A stretch of DNA of 36,653 nucleotides from JBFKQC01 sp041627895. GTDB lineage: Bacteria; Pseudomonadota; Alphaproteobacteria; Rhodobacterales; Rhodobacteraceae. The notes below the pieces were generated by a model that saw nothing but the letters and a program-made list of their open reading frames with translations, searched no databases and was not told the DNA's origin. Positions 29,153 through 36,653 of this stretch are shown in pieces. Location of the stretch: assembly GCA_041627895.1 (NCBI GenBank), contig JBFKQC010000038.1:1-36653 (forward strand), read 5' to 3'. Position numbers and translations under genes: made by a program. Every line of letters starts with the position of its first letter. Position 1 is the first letter of the stretch.

Positions 29153-30391
29153 CTACCCCGCGGCGGCGCGCAGCCGCTCGATATCGTCCGGCGCGCCCAG
29201 CGCCGCCTCGGCATGGGCCATCGCCCGGCCCGCCATGTCGCGCGCGGCGGCACCGAGGTCTGGGTCGCGCCGCGCCGCCAGCCGCCGCAGCGCGCCTTGC
29301 AAAAAGGCCGCCACCTCGACCCTGCCCGCGCCGTCGCGGGCGATCGTGCCAAACGCCGCCTCGACCAGCGCGGCCTCGGGCAGCACCGGCACGTGGACAT
29401 GGGGAAAGTCCGGCGCCTCCAGCCTGCAGGAGCCCGGACCATGGGCCGTCAGCACGCGTTCCAGTCGGCCGATCACGTCGATCGCGGTGCCGGAATCGTT
29501 GATCCCGGGTGACAGCGCGCGCGAGGCGATCTCGGCCAGGACGCAAAGCCCGAAACGCGGGTCCTGGTCGTAGTCGCGCACCGCGTCCAGCGTGACCGCC
29601 GCGCGGACCGCCTCTGCAATGGCGGGATCGGCGCTGTCGGCCACCGCGAAGGCCTCGCCCTCGGCGACCCATGCGCCGGGCGCGCAGGACAGGTAGATCC
29701 GGCACCGGCCGCCGCGCGCCGCGCCGTCGAGCCGCGGCAGGTCGATGTGCCGGACAAAGCCGGTGGCCGGCGCCGCGACCGGCGCGGCACCGCGCGGCGG
29801 ACTTTCCCCGGGCGGCAGCGGCGTCGCGCCGAAGCCCGGCTGCCGGCGATACGCCGACAGCGCGGCGCCGACCCGTGTCTCAAGCTCGGCCAGCGTGGTG
29901 TCCAGGCTGCCGAACCGGCTGAGGTGATCGATCCAGCGCAGGATCGCCAGCACCACCGCGACGACCACCGCAGCCGCCACCCCGAAAACGATGACCGAGG
30001 CGCGCTCGCCGTAGAACCCGGCGCGGAACAGGATGATCGCCACCAGCGAGAAGATGAAGGCGCCGAGGAACGTCGCCAGCACCATCTGCGACGTCGTGTC
30101 CTCCAGCAGCAGCCGGTGCACCCGCGGCGTCACTTCGGCCGAGGCCGAACGATACGCGGCGACCATGACGCTGAGCGAGAAGGTGACGACCGCAAGCATG
30201 CTGGTGGCGAGGATGTTCAGCACCGGCATCACCGCATCCTCGCCGAACCGGCTGGACAACGGGCGCGGGATCACGTCCTCCAACAGCCAGGCCGCCGCCG
30301 CGGCAAGCACCGCCAGAAGCGCCATCAGGCTGATCCTGACGCCGATCCGGCGGCCGTAGCGCAGAAGCATCCAGAGGCGTTTCGAGATCAT
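29153..30391 (-). CDS. DUF2254 family membrane protein
   Basis: A 412-residue protein with four N-terminal transmembrane helices (about residues 17-37, 57-80, 105-125 and 132-152) and a long soluble C-terminal domain. It matches DUF2254, a bacterial family of unknown function. Landmarks are LATSMLAVVTFSLSVMV, FLGAFIFSLVAIILF and, in the soluble part, DYDQDPRFGLCVLAEIASRALSPGINDSGTA (cited in part), whose ALSPGINDP-like segment is the family hallmark. Possible roles in ion or solute passage are speculation. ATG 30391 follows GGGGAG. Confidence 0.85.
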   Translation of the reverse strand: MISKRLWMLLRYGRRIGVRISLMALLAVLAAAAAWLLEDVIPRPLSSRFGEDAVMPVLNILATSMLAVVTFSLSVMVAAYRSASAEVTPRVHRLLLEDTTSQMVLATFLGAFIFSLVAIILFRAGFYGERASVIVFGVAAAVVVAVVLAILRWIDHLSRFGSLDTTLAELETRVGAALSAYRRQPGFGATPLPPGESPPRGAAPVAAPATGFVRHIDLPRLDGAARGGRCRIYLSCAPGAWVAEGEAFAVADSADPAIAEAVRAAVTLDAVRDYDQDPRFGLCVLAEIASRALSPGINDSGTAIDVIGRLERVLTAHGPGSCRLEAPDFPHVHVPVLPEAALVEAAFGTIARDGAGRVEVAAFLQGALRRLAARRDPDLGAAARDMAGRAMAHAEAALGAPDDIERLRAAAG

Positions 30392-30492
30392 TGCCGGTCT
30401 CCCCGATTTCTGGGGACCCTAGCGCGCGGTGCGGCCATTCCCAATGCCTTCGCGACCAACGCCGGCCACGGGCAACGCCCCCCGGCCCCGGC

Positions 30493-30506
30493 TTGACCAG
30501 GATCAA
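30493..30506. promoter_or_regulatory. FNR/CRP-type box upstream of ppsA
   Basis: TTGACCAGGATCAA fits the FNR-family consensus TTGA, six bases, TCAA; relative to TTGAT-N4-ATCAA it differs at one position. It lies 69 bases before the ppsA start and about 100 bases before the divergent DUF2254 start. FnrL or a Dnr/Nnr-type regulator would be the candidate in this order of bacteria. The match is seen, the regulator inferred. Confidence 0.5.
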
Positions 30507-30575
30507 CGCCCCCGCGGTGCGAATCGACGACCTTGGCGCCGGCAACCTGCGGCAGCGGAGGGGAAGGGCGCACCG

Positions 30576-32969
30576 ATGGCTCTGGACACCAAGGCGGATA
30601 CGCGCGACGTCATCTTTTTCGAGAAGCTCCGGCGCAAGGACGTCGCGCTCGTGGGCGGCAAGAACTCGTCGCTGGGCGAGATGGTGCAGGCGCTCGCGCC
30701 GCTCGGCATCGACGTGCCGCCCGGGTTCGCCACCACGGCGGACGCGTTCCGCCGCTATGTCGCGCACAACGCGCTCGGCGATCTGATCCGCGACACCACG
30801 GCGGCGCTGGCCGCCGGCAAGATCACGCTGCACGCCTGCGGCGAGACGATCCGCAAGGCCGTCGTCGCGGGCGACTGGCCGGAGGATCTGCGCGCCTCGA
30901 TCGTCGCGGCCTATGGCGAGCTTTCGCAGCGCGCCGGGCAGGACCGGCTGTCGGTCGCGGTACGGTCGTCGGCCACCGCCGAGGACCTGCCGGACGCCAG
31001 TTTCGCGGGCCAGCAGGAAACCTTTCTGAACATTACGGGCGAGGCGTCGCTGCTGGAGGCCTGCCGCAAGTGCTATGCCTCGCTCTTCACCGACCGGGCG
31101 ATCAGCTATCGCAACGTGCAGGGCTTCGACCATACCGAGGTCGCGCTGTCGATCGGCGTGCAGCAGATGGTGCGCTCGGATATCGGCGGGTCCGGCGTGA
31201 TGTTCTCGATCGACACCGAATCGGGGTTCGACAAGGTGGTGCTGATCAACGCCGCCTGGGGGCTTGGCGAGAACGTGGTCCAGGGCGCCGTGACGCCCGA
31301 CGAGTTCCAGGTCTACAAGCCGTTTCTGGGGCGCGAGGGCTGCCTGCCGATCATCGAGAAGCGGCTCGGCGCCAAGGAAAAGAAGATGATCTATTCCGAC
31401 GCCGCCGCGGCGCCGGTCAAGAACGTGCCGACGTCCAGGGCCGAGCGCGCGCGCTTCGTGCTGTCCGACGAAGAGGTCGTCGAACTGGCCCGCCAGGCCG
31501 CCGAGATCGAAAAGCATTACGGCCTGCCGATGGACATGGAATGGGCGAAGGACGGGATCACCGGGCGGCTTTACATCGTGCAGGCGCGGCCCGAGACCGT
31601 GGAAAGCCGCAAGGATGCCGGCGCGCTGAAATCCTACAAGGTGAAAAGCGCGGGCGAGGTCTTGGTGCGCGGCATATCGGTCGGCGCCGCAGTGGCCTCG
31701 GGCCAGGTCTGCCTGATCGAGGACGCGTCCGAGATCGACAGCTTCGTCGACGGCGCGATCCTTGTCACCGGCACGACCGACCCCGACTGGGTGCCGATCA
31801 TGAAGCGCGCCAGCGCCATCGTCACCGACCATGGCGGGCGCACCAGCCACGCCGCCATCGTGAGCCGCGAACTGGGGGTGCCCGCGATCGTCGGCTGCGG
31901 CGACGCCACCCATCACCTGCACGACGAGCAGGAGGTGACGGTGAACTGCACCGAGGGCGACGAGGGGCTGGTCCATGCCGGCAAGGCCGAGGTCGCGGTC
32001 GAAGAGATCAAGCTCGACGCGCTGCCCGCGACCAGGACCCAGGTCATGCTGAACCTCGCGAACCCGGCCACGGCGGCGCGCTGGTGGCGGCTGCCGGCCG
32101 ACGGCGTCGGGCTGGCGCGGATGGAATTCGTGGTCTCGAACACGATCAAGGTGCATCCCGAGGCGCTGCTGCATTTCGACGAGCTGACCGACGCGGCGGC
32201 CAGGGCCGAGATCGCCGAACTGACGAAGGGCTACGCCGACAAGGCGGAGTATTTCGTCGACCACCTGGCGCGCGGCCTGGCGCGGATCGCCGCCTTCTGC
32301 CACCCCAAGCCGGTGATCGTGCGGATGTCGGATTTCAAGACTAACGAATATGCCGACCTGCTGGGCGGGCGCCAGTTCGAGCCGCACGAGGAAAACCCGA
32401 TGATCGGCTGGCGCGGCGCGTCGCGGTATTACGATCCGGGCTATCGCGACGGCTTTGCGCTGGAATGCCGGGCGATCCGCCGGGTGCGCGAGGCGCTGGG
32501 TTTCGACAACGTGATCGTGATGATCCCGTTCTGCCGCACCCCGGAAGAGGCCGACCGGGTGCTCGAGGTGATGGCCGCCGAGGGGCTGGAGCGCGGCAAG
32601 GACGGGATGCAGGTCTACGTGATGTGCGAGGTGCCCTCGAACGTGATCCTGGCGGACGCGTTCGCCGAACGCTTCGACGGGTTTTCCATCGGCTCGAACG
32701 ACCTGACGCAGCTGACGCTGGGGATCGACCGCGATTCCGACCGTCTGTCGGGGCTGTTCGACGAGCGCCACCCGGCGGTGGTCTGGATGATCGAAGAGGT
32801 GATCCGCCGCGCCCACGCGCATGGCTGCAAGGTCGGGCTTTGCGGCCAGGCGCCGTCGAACTATCCCGATTTCGCGCAGGTGCTGGTCGCGGCCGGGATC
32901 GACTCGGTTTCCTGCACGCCGGACAGCTTCTTCGAGGTGAAGAGGAACGTGGCCCTGGCGGAGGGCTGA
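30576..32969 (+). CDS. ppsA: Phosphoenolpyruvate synthase
   Basis: Converts pyruvate and ATP to PEP, AMP and phosphate for gluconeogenesis. The 797-residue length fits PpsA (E. coli 792) rather than pyruvate phosphate dikinase (about 880). The N-terminal ATP-grasp domain has LVGGKNSSLGEM and VAVRSSATAEDLPDASFAGQ. The phosphohistidine is His425 in GGRTSHAAIVSRELG. The C-terminal PEP-binding barrel ends with GFSIGSNDLTQLTLG and the general-acid cysteine, Cys756, in LCGQAPSNYP. The ATG follows a GGAGGGGAAGGG tract. An FNR-type box upstream suggests control by oxygen or redox state. Confidence 0.96.
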   Translation: MALDTKADTRDVIFFEKLRRKDVALVGGKNSSLGEMVQALAPLGIDVPPGFATTADAFRRYVAHNALGDLIRDTTAALAAGKITLHACGETIRKAVVAGDWPEDLRASIVAAYGELSQRAGQDRLSVAVRSSATAEDLPDASFAGQQETFLNITGEASLLEACRKCYASLFTDRAISYRNVQGFDHTEVALSIGVQQMVRSDIGGSGVMFSIDTESGFDKVVLINAAWGLGENVVQGAVTPDEFQVYKPFLGREGCLPIIEKRLGAKEKKMIYSDAAAAPVKNVPTSRAERARFVLSDEEVVELARQAAEIEKHYGLPMDMEWAKDGITGRLYIVQARPETVESRKDAGALKSYKVKSAGEVLVRGISVGAAVASGQVCLIEDASEIDSFVDGAILVTGTTDPDWVPIMKRASAIVTDHGGRTSHAAIVSRELGVPAIVGCGDATHHLHDEQEVTVNCTEGDEGLVHAGKAEVAVEEIKLDALPATRTQVMLNLANPATAARWWRLPADGVGLARMEFVVSNTIKVHPEALLHFDELTDAAARAEIAELTKGYADKAEYFVDHLARGLARIAAFCHPKPVIVRMSDFKTNEYADLLGGRQFEPHEENPMIGWRGASRYYDPGYRDGFALECRAIRRVREALGFDNVIVMIPFCRTPEEADRVLEVMAAEGLERGKDGMQVYVMCEVPSNVILADAFAERFDGFSIGSNDLTQLTLGIDRDSDRLSGLFDERHPAVVWMIEEVIRRAHAHGCKVGLCGQAPSNYPDFAQVLVAAGIDSVSCTPDSFFEVKRNVALAEG

Positions 32970-33052
32970 GCCCGAAACGCCGTGGTCTTCGTGGCCGGAT
33001 GACGCGGCCTGCCACGTGTGTGGTGCCGCGCGTCCGGGCCTGCGGCAGCGGC

Positions 33053-33082
33053 TTGACTTGGGGGGCGAAAACCCCCAAATAG
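33053..33082 (+). promoter_or_regulatory. tRNA-Ala promoter with internal hairpin
   Basis: TTGACT (33053-33058) and CAAATA (33076-33081) are spaced 17 bases apart just before the tRNA. The spacer holds GGGGG-CGAAAA-CCCCC, an inverted repeat that almost fills it. Confidence 0.55.
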
Positions 33083-33091
33083 GCGCGCGTT

Positions 33092-33167
<76 letters not shown>

Positions 33168-33196
33168 TCTCCAACCGGATCGCGCAGCGAATTCAT

Positions 33197-33213
33197 AGGT
33201 CCGGTGGACCTTT
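33197..33213 (+). terminator. Short hairpin after the tRNA
   Basis: AGGTCC, loop GGT, GGACCT and then TT form a compact stem 30 bases after the tRNA. It is a plausible terminator. Nothing else is recognised between it and the MATE gene end at 33345. Confidence 0.5.
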
Positions 33214-33344
33214 GAAAGGGCGGAGATGCCCGAGGCCCCTGCCGAGGGCTTGCCCCCCGCTAAGAACCCTGCCCACGCTGCGTGAACGATCGGCCCGGCG
33301 ATCCGCGCGTGCCGGACGGTGCCGTGCGATCCCGCCCCGCCCCG

Positions 33345-34739
33345 TCACCGCCTCAGATGCAACAGCGCCATCAGCCGCGACTGGCGTCCGAAGGGCTCGC
33401 GCGGGGCGGCCGGCGCGGTCCGCACCTTGTCCATCACCCGGAAGGCCAGCGCCCAGGCCAGCGCGCCGAACACCAGCCCGCCGAAGGCCTGGCCGATCAG
33501 CACGCCCGGCGCGCCGAGCCACCAGCCGAACAGGATCACCGGCGGGATCGTGCCCAGCGTGTGCCGGCCCCAGTTGATCCAGGTCGAATAGAACGGGTGG
33601 CCGAGGTTGTTGAACGCCGCGTTGGCGACGAAGATCGCCCCGTTGAAGAAGAACGCCAGCGCCAGCGGGCCGCAGAACAGGTAGACCAGCGCGCGGGTCA
33701 TGCCTTCGGCCTCGAAGAGCGCGGCGATCGGCGCGCGAAGCGCGAAAAGCGCGGCGGCCATCACGGCGACCACCAGCGCCGTGAACCACAGCCCGTCGCG
33801 GAACGCGCCCCGCACCCGGTCGTGCCGCCCGGCGCCGAAATTCTGGCCGATCACCGGGCCGATCGCGCCGGACAGCGCGAAGACGATGCCGAAGGCGACC
33901 GGCGTCATCCGCGCCACGATCGCCATGCCGGCCACCGCATCCTCGCCATAGGCCGCCATCGCGCGGGTCACATAGGCCTGGCCCACGGGCGTGGCAAGCT
34001 GGGTCAGGATCGCCGGCACCGCGATCACCAGCACCGGGCGCAGATCGGCCAGAAGCTGGGCGCGGCCCGGCCGCTCGAAGCCGCCGTAATGCCGGATCAG
34101 CGGAACCAGCGCGGTGCCGGCGATGGCGGCCCGCGCCGCGACGCTGGCCAGCGCGGCGCCGGTCAGTTCCAGGTCCAGCCCGAAGATCAGGATCGGGTCC
34201 AGCACCGCGTTCACCCCGCCGCCCCAGACCGTCGCCATCATCGCGCGCCGCGCGTCGCCCCGGGCGCGCAGCAGCGCCCCGCCGATCATGCCGATCATCA
34301 AGAGCGGCAGCGACGGCACGATGATCGCGAGATAGCCGACGGCGAGATCGAGCGTGACGCCCGAGGCGCCCATCAGCCGCGCCAGCGGATCGAGGTTCAG
34401 CCAGACCGCGAAGGCGAAGAGCGCGCCGAAGCCCACGGCGTAGATCAGCGCGTGGCTGGCCTGCTGCCGCGCGCGTGCCTCGTCGCCGGCACCCAGCGCG
34501 CGCGCCACCAGCGCGCCGGCGGCGATCGCCATGCCGATGCCGAAGGAGGTGGTGAAGAACAGGATCGCGCCGGCATAGCCGATCGCCGCGGCCAGTTCCT
34601 CTTTGCCGAGCATCGAGATGAAGATCATGTCGACGAAATCGACCAGGAACACCGCCATCAGCCCGACCGACGCGGTCAGCGACATCACCGCGATGTGGCG
34701 AAAGAGCGAGCCTTCGGTGAATTTCGCCTGATCCGCCAT
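33345..34739 (-). CDS. MATE family multidrug/toxin exporter
   Basis: A 464-residue inner-membrane antiporter with about twelve hydrophobic helices in two similar halves. The family pattern is present: MSLTASVGLMAVFLVDFVDM in helix 1, SFGIGMAIAAGALVARALGAGD after helix 2, and in the second half MTPVAFGIVFALSGAIGPVIGQNFGAG (cited in part). MATE proteins export organic cations or other toxic compounds using proton or sodium gradients; the substrate is not predictable. ATG 34739 follows an excellent AGGAGG. The AraC-type regulator upstream on the same strand ends 126 bases away. Confidence 0.92.
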   Translation of the reverse strand: MADQAKFTEGSLFRHIAVMSLTASVGLMAVFLVDFVDMIFISMLGKEELAAAIGYAGAILFFTTSFGIGMAIAAGALVARALGAGDEARARQQASHALIYAVGFGALFAFAVWLNLDPLARLMGASGVTLDLAVGYLAIIVPSLPLLMIGMIGGALLRARGDARRAMMATVWGGGVNAVLDPILIFGLDLELTGAALASVAARAAIAGTALVPLIRHYGGFERPGRAQLLADLRPVLVIAVPAILTQLATPVGQAYVTRAMAAYGEDAVAGMAIVARMTPVAFGIVFALSGAIGPVIGQNFGAGRHDRVRGAFRDGLWFTALVVAVMAAALFALRAPIAALFEAEGMTRALVYLFCGPLALAFFFNGAIFVANAAFNNLGHPFYSTWINWGRHTLGTIPPVILFGWWLGAPGVLIGQAFGGLVFGALAWALAFRVMDKVRTAPAAPREPFGRQSRLMALLHLRR

Positions 34740-34864
34740 CCCTGCCTCCTGCCATCCGGGATTGCCCGTGTCCATCCCCGCCGCGGAATGCGGCCCTTTC
34801 CGCGCGCCCCCGGGCTGGCCGGCCCGGCCCGGGCTTCGGCTCGGGCTTCGGCCGGGGCTTCGGT

Positions 34865-35887
34865 TCAGGCTTCGGTCAGGAACGGCCGGAACATCCGCCG
34901 GTAGGCCGCCGGTGTCAGCCCGGTTCCGCGCTTGAAAAGCCGCCGGAAGAAGGCCGGGTTCTCGTATCCGACGCGGGCCGCGATCTCGTCCACCGGCACA
35001 TCGCCCTCTTCGAGGGACCGCTTGGCGGCCTCGACCCTGAGGTTCTGGGCATAGGCGATGAGCGTGCAGCCGGTGGCCGCGCGGAACCGCCGCTTCAGGC
35101 TGCGCTCGGGCACCGCGCTGTCCGCGACCGCGCCGGCGGCCGGGTCGGGCTCGGCGAAATGCGCCGTCAGCCAGTCCTCGGCGCGGCGGACGGCGCTGTC
35201 GGCATGCGGCAGGCGGCGCACCAGCGCGCGATAGGGCAACTGGCCCTCGGCGTGCCATTTCATCAGGTAGACCTGCGCGATACGCAGCGCCTCGCCCGGG
35301 CTGACATGGCGCGAGATGATGTGGATCGCCAGGTCGTGCCACGAGCTTGTGCCGCCCGCGGTGACGATGCGCCCGGCGGGATCACCGATGCAGAGGTTCG
35401 GCGCGGGATTGAACCGGACGGATGGAAAGAACCGGCGGAACAGGTCCTGATAGCCCCAGTGCGACGTCGCCTCGCGCCCGTTCAGCAGCCCGGCCGCGGC
35501 CAGGACGACCGAGCCCGAACAGGCGGAGTAGATCGTGCTGCCGCCGGCGTGGCAGGCCCGGAGCCAGGCCTTCAGATCGTCGTAACGGCCCTTCAGCGCA
35601 TCGTCCGGCGCCAGCCATATCTCGGGGATGATCACGATTTCGGGCGCCGCGACATCGGCCAAGGCCAGTTCCGGCCGCACCGGGATCCTGTTGCCGCAGA
35701 CGAAGGGCTCGCGGTCGCATGACACCAGGCGCGGGCGGATCCGCGCCTGCCCCGGTCCGGCGCCGGTCAGATCGCGCCAGAGCGTCCCGGTCGCCGCCAG
35801 AACATCGACCATCCCGTACAGCGCCGAGCCCGCGGTTTCCGGCAGGCAAACGATATGGGCGTCCAGTGGCGCGGCATCGTCGGGCAT
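34865..35887 (-). CDS. GlxA-type AraC family transcriptional regulator
   Basis: A 340-residue regulator with an N-terminal DJ-1/PfpI-like domain (about 8-190) and a C-terminal AraC DNA-binding domain (about 235-335). The PfpI-like part has the elbow segment YSACSGSVVLAAAG with a cysteine and EATSHWGYQDLF. The second helix-turn-helix is VPVDEIAARVGYENPAFFRRLFKRGTG, cited in part, followed by LTPAAYRRMF. Such regulators respond to small metabolites or amides. It is divergent from the OsmC-family gene over 128 bases, which makes that gene a likely target. The gene order also allows control of the MATE exporter. Confidence 0.92.
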   Translation of the reverse strand: MPDDAAPLDAHIVCLPETAGSALYGMVDVLAATGTLWRDLTGAGPGQARIRPRLVSCDREPFVCGNRIPVRPELALADVAAPEIVIIPEIWLAPDDALKGRYDDLKAWLRACHAGGSTIYSACSGSVVLAAAGLLNGREATSHWGYQDLFRRFFPSVRFNPAPNLCIGDPAGRIVTAGGTSSWHDLAIHIISRHVSPGEALRIAQVYLMKWHAEGQLPYRALVRRLPHADSAVRRAEDWLTAHFAEPDPAAGAVADSAVPERSLKRRFRAATGCTLIAYAQNLRVEAAKRSLEEGDVPVDEIAARVGYENPAFFRRLFKRGTGLTPAAYRRMFRPFLTEA

Positions 35888-36015
35888 ATCGCCGCGATAG
35901 TGGCATGAACGGACCGATTCTGGCCAGTCTCGCGCTCACGCCGCCGGCCGCGGTTCCGTAGCTTGCGATCACTGCCGCGATTGGGCGGCGACCAACCAAC
36001 CAAGGAGACAAACCG

Positions 36016-36600
36016 ATGAATACGCAAACCGAAATCAAGGCCGGCGCCAACATGCTGAACGGCCTCGACATCGACGCGGCGATGGCGACGATCCAGGCGA
36101 TCCAGGCCGATCCCGCCATCGCGCAATTCCGCTTTCGCGCGCGCAACCGCTGGGTCAACGGCGGCGAGAACCGCTCGACGATCAAGGACTTCTACGGCGC
36201 CAGGCAAGAGGACAGCTCGCGCACCGAGGGCTGGGAGTTCACCAATGGCGAGCCTCCCGTTCTGCTGGGCAACAACGAGGGCGCGAACCCCGTCGAGTTC
36301 CTGCTGCACGCCCTGGCGGGCTGCGTGACCACGACCTTCGTCCTGCGCGCGATGGCCCGCGGCATCCGGATCAACAGCCTTTCGACCGAGCTCGAGGGCG
36401 ACATCGACCTGCACGGCCTGCTGGGCCTCGATGAGTCGGTTTCGCCGGGCTACCGCGAGATCCGCATCATGATGCACGTCGATGCCGACTGTTCCGACGA
36501 GGCGCTGGACGACCTGATGGCCTTTGCCGAAGCGCATTCGCCGGTCTGCAACACCGTCTGCCGCCCGGTTCCGGTGCGCATTTCGAGGGCCGGCAAGTGA
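36016..36600 (+). CDS. OsmC family peroxidase-like protein
   Basis: A 194-residue protein of the OsmC/Ohr superfamily, thiol enzymes that reduce organic hydroperoxides. The catalytic cysteines are Cys103 in HALAGCVTTTF and Cys178 in HSPVCNTV; Cys182 follows closely. The N-terminus has the long extension (about 35 residues) of the YhfA/OsmC branch rather than short Ohr proteins. AAGGAG stands before the ATG. The divergent GlxA-type regulator is its likely controller. The stop overlaps a GTG start at the right edge. Confidence 0.92.
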   Translation: MNTQTEIKAGANMLNGLDIDAAMATIQAIQADPAIAQFRFRARNRWVNGGENRSTIKDFYGARQEDSSRTEGWEFTNGEPPVLLGNNEGANPVEFLLHALAGCVTTTFVLRAMARGIRINSLSTELEGDIDLHGLLGLDESVSPGYREIRIMMHVDADCSDEALDDLMAFAEAHSPVCNTVCRPVPVRISRAGK

Positions 36601-36653
36601 TCGACCCCCGCTTCTGGGACACGGCCGGGCTGTGGGACCTTCACCGCGACACC
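36597..36653 (+). CDS. Partial gene at the right edge
   Basis: A GTG overlaps the OsmC stop (GTGA) and opens a frame of 19 codons, reading MIDPRFWDTAGLWDLHRDT, that runs off the window. The overlap style matches the other coupled genes here, so it is probably the next gene of the OsmC operon. Too little is present to name a product. Confidence 0.45.
   Translation, partial: MIDPRFWDTAGLWDLHRDT

Overview
The window is GC-rich chromosomal DNA, densely packed with genes on both strands. Its protein families point to an alphaproteobacterium, most likely of the Rhodobacterales (Rhodobacter/Roseobacter relatives). The pointers are deoC beside an ALDH16-type double aldehyde dehydrogenase, a methylmalonyl-CoA epimerase followed by a DUF1467 protein, an FNR-type box, and a tRNA-Ala(CGC). 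This placement is inference from gene content, not from a phylogeny. Nearly all the window looks like core metabolism. One short stretch (about 12.65-14.35 kb) has clearly lower GC and looks acquired.

Layout. 1-4.1 kb: deoC, a small overlapping gene and an ALDH16 aldehyde dehydrogenase, which together would turn deoxyribose-5-phosphate into glyceraldehyde-3-phosphate and an acid. A near-perfect RutR-type palindrome lies upstream. 4.3-7.1 kb: a DUF167 protein divergent from a class II histone-deacetylase-like amidohydrolase, then a YdjA-type nitroreductase overlapping an EI24-family membrane protein. 7.1-9.7 kb: methylmalonyl-CoA epimerase with DUF1467, a receiver protein with an unassigned C-terminus, a GNAT acetyltransferase, and a 61-residue membrane protein followed by three adjacent hairpins. 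9.9-12.5 kb: a DUF1800/DUF1501 pair, the latter with a Tat signal.

12.6-14.35 kb holds the most notable cassette: a truncated MT-A70 adenine methyltransferase, a beta-class DNA methyltransferase and a BglII-family restriction endonuclease, in overlapping frames on one strand. The endonuclease stop codon overlaps the aspS stop codon tail to tail. 14.35-19.7 kb: aspS, cyclopropane-fatty-acid synthase, a CPBP-family membrane protein and a GT87-like membrane glycosyltransferase. 19.8-23.1 kb: carB behind a good sigma-70-type promoter. 23.3-24.3 kb: a small exported protein and a gamma-glutamylcyclotransferase-fold protein.

24.37-29.06 kb: the glycine cleavage operon gcvT-gcvH-gcvP, led by a tandem glycine riboswitch. 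29.1-33.0 kb: a DUF2254 membrane protein divergent from PEP synthase (ppsA), with an FNR/CRP-type box between them. 33.09 kb: tRNA-Ala(CGC). 33.3-36.6 kb: a MATE exporter, a GlxA-type AraC regulator divergent from an OsmC-family thiol protein, and the first codons of another gene at the right edge.

No rRNA genes, CRISPR arrays, intact insertion sequences, integrases or prophage genes were seen.
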